A DNA stretch of 11,995 nt, taken from contig CAYQZD010000114.1 of NCBI GenBank assembly GCA_964421875.1, forward strand, positions 1-11,995, read 5' to 3'. Shown piece after piece: positions 1 through 6,165 of the stretch (positions within the stretch are counted from its first letter, which is position 1; every line of letters starts with the position of its first letter). The notes below the pieces were generated by a model. It did not search any database, was not told the DNA's origin, and saw only the letters and a list, made by a program, of their open reading frames with translations. The DNA comes from CAYQZD01 sp964421875. Its GTDB lineage: Bacteria; Electryoneota; Tariuqbacteria; Tariuqbacterales; Tariuqbacteraceae. Position numbers and translations under genes: made by a program.

Positions 1-141
1 ATGACAAATTTGTGGCATTCTCGGACAAACTGGCAGCCTGAATCCCTCCGGTAAAAGAAGGATCAGCCGTACGGCTGATGACGCCCGCGCTGCAAATCGG
101 TAAAGTGCTACCGAGAGCCATTGTTTAACATCGACCGCGGT
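1..141. other. Gene-free left edge rich in inverted repeats
   Basis: No gene is supported here. The stretch holds a 10-base palindrome (acaaatttgt, 4-13), an 18-base perfect palindrome (atcagccgtacggctgat, 62-79), a hairpin tcggta/taccga (97-102 with 109-114), and a long-range pairing of ggc (14-16) plus tctcgg (19-24) with ccgagagcc (111-119), which would close a stem around the whole block. The last two pairings compete for bases 111-114, so only one can form at a time. I could not match it to a known RNA family. A minus-strand frame starting at 121 stays open to the window edge for 40 codons but has no protein-like character that I trust. Confidence 0.4.
53..79 (-). terminator. Possible terminator of the glycan cluster
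   Basis: Read on the minus strand, the 18-base perfect palindrome at 62-79 folds into a stem of at least seven pairs with a GTAC loop. It is followed by a T-rich tail, CCTTCTTTT (53-61). It lies about 60 bases past the stop of the last minus-strand glycosyltransferase gene, where an operon end is expected. The T tract is interrupted, so termination may be weak; the hairpin could instead belong to a larger RNA fold. Confidence 0.35.
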
Positions 142-1077
142 TCAGCCGGATTTCTTGGTAGCGGCGATTTCCTCAATGATCGATTCCAGGAAATCGAGCC
201 TGCGGGAGAGGGAATGGCGCTCGCGAATCAGTTCTCTTCCTCCCTCGCGAATGGGTGTATAGCTTTCAGGGTCAGCAAGATATTCCCGCGCTAAAGCTTC
301 AAAATTATCCCGGTTGAACACCAAGCAGTTCAGACCGTGTTCAAAACCCAATCTTTTCAGGTCGTCGGTTTCCTGAGCGAAAAGCAGGGCGCCGGAGGCG
401 GCGATTTCATAGTATTTGGGCGTGGTCAAGCGGTATTTGGGATGGTCGGAGCCGGCGGCTACGGCGGCGTCTTTAGCCTGGAGCCAGCGGATGTATTCCA
501 GATCGGACATCTGCTTGTTTTCTACGCCGCTGTTATAGGTCGCTTCCACAAAGGGGAAACTCCGGCACCAGTTGCGCACATCGTAAGCTTCGTGTTTCCC
601 CGCGCCAAAGCAGGCGATTTTATCCCCGCCGTGATACTGTAGAGGCTGGCTTCCAATCCATTCATCAGGCACAGCCCAGGTGAAATGGACGATGCGTTCA
701 GGGGGAATTTTCGTGAAATGCCGCAGAGTGGGATGGAAATAGTACGCTAAAACGCGGTCGATGCGGTTTTTCAGAAAGTAATTTTGCCGCCACCCATCCT
801 TGTGGGGATCGCTGAACATCATCATCGAGGGGAGGGAATCGAATTTTTCCCGAACTGCTTTCCGCCGCCGAAATTTCAGCGCCGGAGCGGCCCACACCGG
901 TTCGAAAGAGAGTAAAACGTCTACATCGCCTAAGTGATTCTCATAGTCCTTTTGATTTTCCATCCAGGAGCATTCGAAGCGCTTAAGCAGAGCTTCCACC
1001 AGTTTCGGAGTCAGCGTGCAGGTCCAGCCCTTTTCATAATGCCGCTCTTTGGTGAGTATCAGTCCGATTTTCTTCAT
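142..1077 (-). CDS. Glycosyltransferase, group 1 / CgeB-like (GT-B fold)
   Basis: This gene encodes a likely cytoplasmic, GT-B-fold sugar transferase of about 311 residues, probably adding a late sugar to the cluster's glycan. The C-terminal third shows the pattern of the group-1 'Glyco_trans_1_2' domain: TTPKYYEIAASGALLF (about residues 218-233), then a GLNCLVF stretch and a conserved-looking RERHS near residue 285. The central part has a glycine-rich turn, ACFGAGKHEAYDV. Donor and acceptor are not readable. I place the start at the ATG at 1077 (protein MKKIGLIL...), a typical Rossmann-like N terminus. An in-frame ATG at 1116 would add 13 basic residues, but those codons overlap the intergenic phrase gtaggggcgaagcattcc, which resembles the palindromic repeat next door. 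Neither start has a good Shine-Dalgarno site. It is the last gene of the minus-strand cluster, about 110 bases after the preceding GT2 gene. Confidence 0.8.
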   Translation of the reverse strand: MKKIGLILTKERHYEKGWTCTLTPKLVEALLKRFECSWMENQKDYENHLGDVDVLLSFEPVWAAPALKFRRRKAVREKFDSLPSMMMFSDPHKDGWRQNYFLKNRIDRVLAYYFHPTLRHFTKIPPERIVHFTWAVPDEWIGSQPLQYHGGDKIACFGAGKHEAYDVRNWCRSFPFVEATYNSGVENKQMSDLEYIRWLQAKDAAVAAGSDHPKYRLTTPKYYEIAASGALLFAQETDDLKRLGFEHGLNCLVFNRDNFEALAREYLADPESYTPIREGGRELIRERHSLSRRLDFLESIIEEIAATKKSG

Positions 1078-1152
1078 TACGAATTTTATCTCGCGCTTTC
1101 GGTAGGGGCGAAGCATTCCTAATTATGTTATAATGAGCGACTTTAATTCTCT

Positions 1153-1180
1153 GTAGAGGCGCTCAATTGAACGCCCCTGC
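1153..1180. repeat. 28-base interrupted-match palindrome between glycosyltransferase genes
   Basis: The arms gtagaggcgctcaa and ttgaacgcccctgc abut with no loop. Eleven of 14 pairs are Watson-Crick and the other three become G-U pairs in RNA of one strand. No T tract follows on either strand, so it does not look like a terminator. The core GGGGCG also appears nearby at 1102-1110 (gtaggggcg), which suggests a dispersed intergenic repeat family rather than a one-off hairpin. It fills most of the gap between the two flanking genes. Confidence 0.6.
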
Positions 1181-1185
1181 TAACT

Positions 1186-2019
1186 TTATTTAATTCTAAC
1201 AACTTCGATTTTTTCGCCGGTATCGCGCGATAAACCGTTTTCCGGCCGGAGGTGAGCGCGGTCGTAGGTCTTCTGTTTCCAGCGTTCTCGGTTGGGGCGG
1301 TGATTCTTAGAACCGGTTTCTTCGTGCCAGAGATGATAGGTACAGGCTCGGTGGCTGATATTGAAGCCGGCGATTCCGGTGAGGTAAAGCCGCCTCCCCA
1401 AATCGTCGTCCTCCAGTCCCCAGCCGACGAAATCTTCATCGAAGCCGTCCACCCGCTCGAAGCTATCGCGGAATAGAGAAAAAGCTCCGCCCTTGAGCTT
1501 GGGACGGCGGTCGCCGATGCCGATTTTTTTTCCGAGGTAATAGAAGTAGTCCTTCACCACCACTTTTCGTAGGTACTCCCTGCCCTTGTGGCGCAGGCGC
1601 TTCAAGATATCATCGCCGGGACTGCTCAAGATTTCATCCTTCTCCTCCGGCGTAGTATAGAGGGTTCTGGTGATAAGGAAACGGTTACGACGTGCGAAAA
1701 GCTTGATTTCCTTGAAATAACCTGGACTGGGGATGAGGTCCTGGTCGAGAAAACAGAGATAATCACCCGTGCAGTGCCTGACACCGTTGTTGCGCGTGCG
1801 AGCCAGGCGGAATCCCAGGTCTTCCTGCCGAACCAGGATGCAGGAAACCCGCAGCGCATCCGCATAGCATCGAAGAACTTCGAACTGGTCTTCGGTCGAG
1901 CCGTCATCGCTGAAGACGATTTCATGCAGTTCGTCCTGGTGGCTGTGAATGATGCGTTCGATGAAGGTTCTTGTATTTTCCAACCGATTGTATGTGGGGA
2001 CGATGAGAGAAATGCGCAT
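1186..2019 (-). CDS. Family 2 glycosyltransferase with galactosyltransferase-type C-terminal domain
   Basis: This is a 277-residue GT-A-fold transferase of the GT2 family. It opens with MRISLIVPTYNR, followed by the nucleotide-binding SDDGS (37-41), the metal-binding DXD-type motif LDQD (91-94), and a GWGLEDDDLGRR block (199-210) typical of the Glyco_transf_7C domain found in polymerising and galactosyl-type enzymes. A KGGAFSLFR segment (176-184) precedes the last block, as usual for this architecture. There are no membrane segments, so it should act at the cytoplasmic face of the membrane. The donor sugar cannot be told from sequence. The ATG at 2019 is the natural start, since it begins the first beta strand. 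It is preceded by four heptamer repeats rather than a clear Shine-Dalgarno site. It lies 41 bases after the upstream GT2 gene. Confidence 0.9.
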   Translation of the reverse strand: MRISLIVPTYNRLENTRTFIERIIHSHQDELHEIVFSDDGSTEDQFEVLRCYADALRVSCILVRQEDLGFRLARTRNNGVRHCTGDYLCFLDQDLIPSPGYFKEIKLFARRNRFLITRTLYTTPEEKDEILSSPGDDILKRLRHKGREYLRKVVVKDYFYYLGKKIGIGDRRPKLKGGAFSLFRDSFERVDGFDEDFVGWGLEDDDLGRRLYLTGIAGFNISHRACTYHLWHEETGSKNHRPNRERWKQKTYDRAHLRPENGLSRDTGEKIEVVRIK

Positions 2020-2022
2020 TGT

Positions 2023-2050
2023 GCTCGTTGCTCGTTACTCGTTGCTCGTT
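2023..2050. repeat. Heptamer tract, four units of (G/A)CTCGTT
   Basis: Four head-to-tail 7-base units (gctcgtt, gctcgtt, actcgtt, gctcgtt) occupy almost the whole gap between two GT2 genes. On the transcribed minus strand they read AACGAGY repeated, ending three bases before the start codon at 2019. Each unit offers a GAG, so a weak Shine-Dalgarno role is possible but not shown. Confidence 0.85.
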
Positions 2051-2060
2051 AGAACAGGTG

Positions 2061-2975
2061 TCAACGTTTCAGAAGGATGTAATTTTTGTATTCACCCAGT
2101 CGTTTTCCGCCCAGCAATCTATCGCCGATGCAGGATAACAGGCGGTATTTGAAACGCTCGTGCTTGTGCGGGGCACGGGCAGGATCGGGTTTGCCTGAAT
2201 ACTGCAGTTTATCCCGCCAGTCCAGGGCGACGATGCGTTCTTCCATCACCTTTGGGTGCGTTCCTTCAAATACCGCCAGCCGGTCCAGGGGACCGTAATC
2301 GAATTCGGGGGGAGCGTCGCGAAATTTTACATCAGTCTTTGCCCCGCCCCAGTGGATGGTTTCCAGGGCGCGGCGCTTATTCTGCATCGAGCGCGGGGGC
2401 CTGACCCAGCCGTAATGATAGATTTCTGCATCGACTGCAGCGACTTTGAGCTTTTCGCCGTCGCAGCGGAAGGATTGGGCGGAACGGTGCGAACGGACGC
2501 CGATTCCGCCGCGAACAATACGAATTTCGCGGGAGTACCAGCCGTGCCCGCCCTGATAATGCTGATAATCGCCCCAGAAATGCTTGTAGCGGAACAACAG
2601 CCCTTCGACTTCGCGGTCATTCAGCAATTCCCGGCAGCGGGATTCGATAACCGGGAGGTAGCTCTCATGCACCACTTCGTCCGCTTGAAGGTAGAAACAC
2701 CAGTCGCCGCTGCAGGCTTCGAGGGCGATGTTGGTCTGGATGGCGTTAATGTGGCCGTGGTAGCCCTGCTTATAATCGTCCCAGTCGGTGTCGATAATGC
2801 GGATTTTAGGGTCGCCGATGGAGGCGATAATATCGCGGGTATTGTCATCGGAATCCCCCTTCCCCACCGCAATTATGAATTCGCTGCAGATGGGGAGGAT
2901 GGATTTTATCATCTCCGCCACCGGGAAATAGAGTTTTGCCCCGTTGCGCACGAAGGATAAACCGGAAATGGTCAT
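2061..2975 (-). CDS. Family 2 glycosyltransferase
   Basis: This is a GT2-type GT-A transferase of 304 residues from the ATG at 2975. It begins MTISGLSFVRNG, shows the nucleotide-binding GKGDSDDNT segment (about residues 38-46), and carries FYLQADE (about 94-100), where ADE corresponds to the DXD-like metal site of enzymes that read 'L-ADE'. A later HYGWVRPP (about 187-194) is distinctive; my impression, not checked by search, is of a GT2 subgroup seen in FCB-type genomes. There are no membrane segments. An ATG at 2996 would add MTDNRKS, but those seven codons are made entirely of heptamer repeat, so I prefer 2975. It lies 46 bases after the glycerophosphotransferase-like gene and 41 before the next GT2 gene, so it is almost certainly co-transcribed. 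Donor and acceptor are unknown. Confidence 0.88.
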   Translation of the reverse strand: MTISGLSFVRNGAKLYFPVAEMIKSILPICSEFIIAVGKGDSDDNTRDIIASIGDPKIRIIDTDWDDYKQGYHGHINAIQTNIALEACSGDWCFYLQADEVVHESYLPVIESRCRELLNDREVEGLLFRYKHFWGDYQHYQGGHGWYSREIRIVRGGIGVRSHRSAQSFRCDGEKLKVAAVDAEIYHYGWVRPPRSMQNKRRALETIHWGGAKTDVKFRDAPPEFDYGPLDRLAVFEGTHPKVMEERIVALDWRDKLQYSGKPDPARAPHKHERFKYRLLSCIGDRLLGGKRLGEYKNYILLKR

Positions 2976-2981
2976 TGATTT

Positions 2982-3030
2982 TCGGTTATCGGTCATCGGT
3001 ATTCGGTTTTCTGTTCTCGGTTCACTGTTC
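2982..3030. repeat. Heptamer tract, seven units of TCGGTNN type
   Basis: Seven units in strict 7-base phase: tcggtta, tcggtca, tcggtat, tcggttt, tctgttc, tcggttc, actgttc. Degeneracy increases towards 3030. On the minus strand the unit reads NNACCGA. The tract begins six bases upstream of the start codon at 2975 and runs across the stop codon (3022-3024) and last codons of the preceding gene. One unit variant creates the alternative in-frame ATG at 2996. Confidence 0.88.
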
Positions 3031-4128
3031 GTTGAAGTGAGTGCCCTCTTTTAACAGCCGCTCAACCGTTTCTTTGAGCCTGAAAGCGGAATGACCATCG
3101 AGCTTATAGAAAAAGTAATTTCGATATTCATCGGCGCGAGCGAGCATCTCGCCGGTCGGGTTCAACGCCTGCTCCACCGCTTCACCTATTGCTTCAGGGC
3201 GGTCAATATGAACAAAAGCCCCTTTGAGGAATTCGCGGTTATCGGTGGTGAGGATATGCTCGCCGTCGGAATGGCGCAAGTCATCGTGCTCGAGATCGTA
3301 GATTATCCCGGTTTTGCCCAGCGCTAAAAAGTCGAAGACGGTGGAGGAGGCTTCGCTAATTAGAGTATCGGCGGCGAACATCAGGGGGACAATGTTGTAA
3401 TCCTCCACCGGGACAAGGACGGAATGGCCGTATTGGGGAACACGCTTTTCAAAGATTTTATGCTGTTTATGGGGAGCGTACTTTCCCATCCAGCTATAAT
3501 GATGCAGCTTGATTATCAGGTTATAATCTTTAGTTTCGCTGAAAATGTGGTCTTTAACCTCATACATACAGGTTGGCTTGTAAGTCGGGGCGAAGAGAAC
3601 TGTCTTTTTCGCCGGGTCGAGACCGTAGCGGGCGAGGACTTCTTCCCGGTCGTAATAACCTTCTCGGAAACAGTAATCCAGCTTGGGCAGGCCGATTTTG
3701 AAAACTTCGCTGTCGCCGAGGCAGCCGGATTCTCGCAGTTTTTCCACCCGGTATTCCCCTTCAACGAAAATCATATATTTGGTTCCGGCGTGGCGTTTGA
3801 GGTTACGATAGAGGATGTTCTTAATTCCGGTGCCGTGATTGACAAAGCAGAGCAGGGTTTTACCGTAGCGGGCGGGCTCGCGGATGGTATCCCCCACGAT
3901 GATGACATCGAAACCTTCGTCTTCGTCCGATAACCGCAGGCGCTTATCTTCAAGTAACGCTTTAAATCTATCCCCCACTCCCTTGTCCAGCAATCCCAGC
4001 AGCTTGGTCTTTTCTTCGGTGAGGGAGAAGGCGATGTCGTAATTCGAATCGACAGCGAAGGCTTCGATAATAGGATTCATCGCCGCTTTGTGGTAAAGGT
4101 AACCGATTTTGAAGAGGATTTTAGGCAT
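3022..4128 (-). CDS. CDP-glycerol glycerophosphotransferase family protein (TagB/TagF-like)
   Basis: This 368-residue protein looks like a member of the CDP-glycerol:poly(glycerophosphate) glycerophosphotransferase family, which in Gram-positives transfers glycerol-phosphate during teichoic acid synthesis. Visible family marks are VNHGTGIKN (about 96-104), IGLPKLD (about 145-151), VLFAPTYKP (about 177-185), KLHH (about 207-210), the binding-site block DTLISEASSTVFDFLALG (about 254-271) and FYKLDGHSAFR (about 340-350). It is shorter than full TagF, matching a catalytic domain alone. It should act at the cytoplasmic membrane face. The start is taken at the ATG at 4128 (MPKILFKIGY); a TTG at 4140 would add four residues encoded in repeat DNA. 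It is unusual beside an MsbA-like exporter; a CDP-polyol or other CDP-activated donor is plausible but unproven. Its last codons overlap a heptamer tract. Confidence 0.85.
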   Translation of the reverse strand: MPKILFKIGYLYHKAAMNPIIEAFAVDSNYDIAFSLTEEKTKLLGLLDKGVGDRFKALLEDKRLRLSDEDEGFDVIIVGDTIREPARYGKTLLCFVNHGTGIKNILYRNLKRHAGTKYMIFVEGEYRVEKLRESGCLGDSEVFKIGLPKLDYCFREGYYDREEVLARYGLDPAKKTVLFAPTYKPTCMYEVKDHIFSETKDYNLIIKLHHYSWMGKYAPHKQHKIFEKRVPQYGHSVLVPVEDYNIVPLMFAADTLISEASSTVFDFLALGKTGIIYDLEHDDLRHSDGEHILTTDNREFLKGAFVHIDRPEAIGEAVEQALNPTGEMLARADEYRNYFFYKLDGHSAFRLKETVERLLKEGTHFNEQ

Positions 4129-4131
4129 AAT

Positions 4132-4155
4132 AAGTGTCAAGTGTCAAGTAACAAG
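4132..4155. repeat. Heptamer tract, units of AAGTGTC type
   Basis: Units aagtgtc, aagtgtc and aagtaac plus a partial aag run in 7-base phase. On the transcribed minus strand they read CTTGACA repeated, ending three bases before the ATG at 4128. The unit contains TTGACA, identical to a sigma70 -35 box, but no -10 box follows at the right distance before the start codon, so I read it as a repeat rather than a promoter. Confidence 0.75.
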
Positions 4156-4268
4156 CCCCTGATATTTCGAAAAACGGGAGTGATTAAACAATTGTATTTA
4201 TGTTAATTATCAGTAATCTTCACTGCTCCACTTTAGAAAAGGGGGGAACCAGTTCACCGGTTCAACAT

Positions 4269-6161
4269 TCAACCGTCCTGATTGAACTGTAGGTCATGCA
4301 GCCTGCGGTAAGAGCCGTTAAGGGACATTAACTCCTCGTGGGAACCCTCCTCGACAATCCTGCCCTCCTCCATCACTAAGATGCGGTCGGCGTGGTGAAT
4401 GGTGGAGAGGCGGTGGGCGATGATAATCACGGTTCTGCCTTCGATTACCTTTTCCAGGGCGTTCTGGATAAGCAGTTCGGCTTCGGAGTCGAGGGCGGAG
4501 GTGGCTTCGTCAAAGATGATGATTTCCGGGTCGAGCAGCAGGGCGCGGGCGATGGCGATCCGCTGTTTCTGACCGCCGGAAAGGCGGGAGCCGCGTTCAC
4601 CGATGACAGTATCGTATCCTTGGGGCAGTTTTAGGATGAAATCGTGGGCGTTAGCGGTTTTAGCGGCGGCGTAAACCTGTTCAGGGTCGATTTCCTCGCA
4701 GCCGTAGGCGATGTTGTTGAAAACGGTATCGTGAAAGAGGATTGATTCCTGGGTGACGATACCGATTTTTCGGCGCAGGGAAGGTATACCCAGGTCCCGG
4801 ATATCGATACCGTCAAATTCGACACTACCTTCGGTCGGGTCGTAAAAGCGCGGAATCAGGTTGGTGAGGGTGGTTTTCCCTCCGCCGGAGGGACCTACAA
4901 GCGCCACCACTTCCCCCTTGGCGACTCGAAAATCGATATTGTCGATGACTTTGTTCTCGCCGTCGTAGCTGAAAGACACGTTCCGAAAGGCGATTTCCTG
5001 TTGAAGTCCGGTGAAAAGTGCGGCATTAGTGCGGTTGACGATTTGCGGCTGCCGGTCGAAGATTTCAAAGTATCTAACCGCCACTCCCAATCCCCGCTGC
5101 CACTCGTTATACACTCTCGCCAGGTCCCTCAGGGGCTGGAAAGTGGAATAGAGAGCGCCAATGAAAACAGCGAAGGCTGGGAAATTAAGGTTAGCTTGGG
5201 GATTGACAATCATATTGCCGCCGTACCACAAGAGGACAACTCCGAGCGAAGTGGAGAGAAATTCGCTCACCGGGCGGTTCATCATATTATATTTAACCAG
5301 CTTTTTCTGAGAACGGTAAAATTTTTCGGTCTCATCTGCGAATTTGCGGTTGTGGAACTTTTCCCGCACGAATGCCAGTAGCACTTTGGCCGAGGTAATA
5401 GTTTCCTCCAACACGTTCACCACACCGGCGGCTTTAACCTGAGACCGGTAGGCGTATTTTTTCAGTTTATTGGCGATAAAACCGAGTATCACAATCAGCG
5501 CCGGAGTTACCAACAGGGTGAAAAGCGTCAGCTTCAGGTTGATTATCAGGGCGATGGAGAGGTAGATAATGATTTGGCAGATATCGTAGATAAACTTGCC
5601 GAAGTTGGATACCACCATCAATTTCAACACGTTGATGTCGGAAATCATCCTCGAAATCAAATCGCCGGAGCGGTAGCGGTCGTAGAAAGTGAGGGAGAAG
5701 GAGGTGATTTTACGGAATAAATCATCGCGCAAATCTTTGATGAAAAGCTCCTCCAGAACACCGAATACATAAGTGTAAAAGTAGTAAGTGAGGGCTTTGA
5801 TTAGCACAATAATTAGAAAGGCAACACAGAGGTAACCCAAGATTCTCACCGGATGGTTCCGTTCCAGCAAATCCTGGAAATTCCGCCCCAGATTACCCGC
5901 GAATTCCCCTGATGAATCTAATGACAGCCCTTGCTCAGGGACACTATGCCGGAATTCGAGGATTACCTGTTTTCCCAAAGGACGCTGGTCGTACTCCACT
6001 GTCTGGATGTCGGAGCGTTTGAAAAGTTTATCAAAGATGGGGTACAGCATCGTGATGGTCGCCCCGCCGAACAAAGTAGTGGCGATCATCATCACCATTC
6101 CCAGGGTGAACAGCGCCCAGCGCCGTTTGAGATATTTAAGGAGTCTGAAGAAGTTTCGCAT
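4269..6161 (-). CDS. MsbA-like ABC exporter (fused permease and ATPase)
   Basis: This 630-residue half-transporter carries an N-terminal membrane domain and a C-terminal ATPase, as in MsbA and other type IV lipid or drug exporters; the working form would be a homodimer in the inner membrane. The ATPase is complete: Walker A GPSGGGKT (423-430), Q-loop Q471, signature LSGGQ (527-531), Walker B IIIFDE ending at E552, and H-loop H583. Six membrane helices are expected within residues 16-340. The loop between helices 1 and 2 (about 48-104) is much longer than in E. coli MsbA, explaining the extra length over the usual 580. The gene starts only four bases after the GT4 stop, so coupling is likely. 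A 140-base gap with a small inverted repeat (4246-4263) separates it from the next gene. The glycan-gene context points to export of a glycolipid; LPS core-lipid A is the first guess. Confidence 0.92.
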   Translation of the reverse strand: MRNFFRLLKYLKRRWALFTLGMVMMIATTLFGGATITMLYPIFDKLFKRSDIQTVEYDQRPLGKQVILEFRHSVPEQGLSLDSSGEFAGNLGRNFQDLLERNHPVRILGYLCVAFLIIVLIKALTYYFYTYVFGVLEELFIKDLRDDLFRKITSFSLTFYDRYRSGDLISRMISDINVLKLMVVSNFGKFIYDICQIIIYLSIALIINLKLTLFTLLVTPALIVILGFIANKLKKYAYRSQVKAAGVVNVLEETITSAKVLLAFVREKFHNRKFADETEKFYRSQKKLVKYNMMNRPVSEFLSTSLGVVLLWYGGNMIVNPQANLNFPAFAVFIGALYSTFQPLRDLARVYNEWQRGLGVAVRYFEIFDRQPQIVNRTNAALFTGLQQEIAFRNVSFSYDGENKVIDNIDFRVAKGEVVALVGPSGGGKTTLTNLIPRFYDPTEGSVEFDGIDIRDLGIPSLRRKIGIVTQESILFHDTVFNNIAYGCEEIDPEQVYAAAKTANAHDFILKLPQGYDTVIGERGSRLSGGQKQRIAIARALLLDPEIIIFDEATSALDSEAELLIQNALEKVIEGRTVIIIAHRLSTIHHADRILVMEEGRIVEEGSHEELMSLNGSYRRLHDLQFNQDG

Positions 6162-6165
6162 AATT

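Noticed and set aside
1..121. Minus-strand frame open to the window edge for 40 codons
   Set aside because: It crosses dense inverted repeats, has no ribosome site or motif, and other frames in the same stretch are similarly open.
97..121. Resemblance to a c-di-GMP-I (GEMM) riboswitch
   Set aside because: A GCAAA-like stretch and a nearby hairpin look similar, but the conserved GGACGCAAAGCC-type core and second hairpin receptor are absent.
1588..2052. 154-codon plus-strand open frame
   Set aside because: Antisense shadow of the other GT2 gene; no motif, no ribosome site, and it ends inside a heptamer tract.
2256..2960. 234-codon plus-strand open frame
   Set aside because: It lies fully antisense to a clear GT2 gene and its protein has no recognisable motif; high GC at third positions makes such shadows common.
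2023..3030. Heptamer tracts as a CRISPR array
   Set aside because: Units are 7 bases with no spacers, and no cas gene is nearby.
3424..3933. 169-codon plus-strand open frame
   Set aside because: Antisense shadow of the glycerophosphotransferase-like gene, which has consistent family motifs on the other strand.
4246..4263. Inverted repeat gaacc/ggttc as terminator after the exporter gene
   Set aside because: The stem is only five pairs with an 8-base loop, and the tail on the minus strand is C-rich before a short T run, so it is too weak to call.
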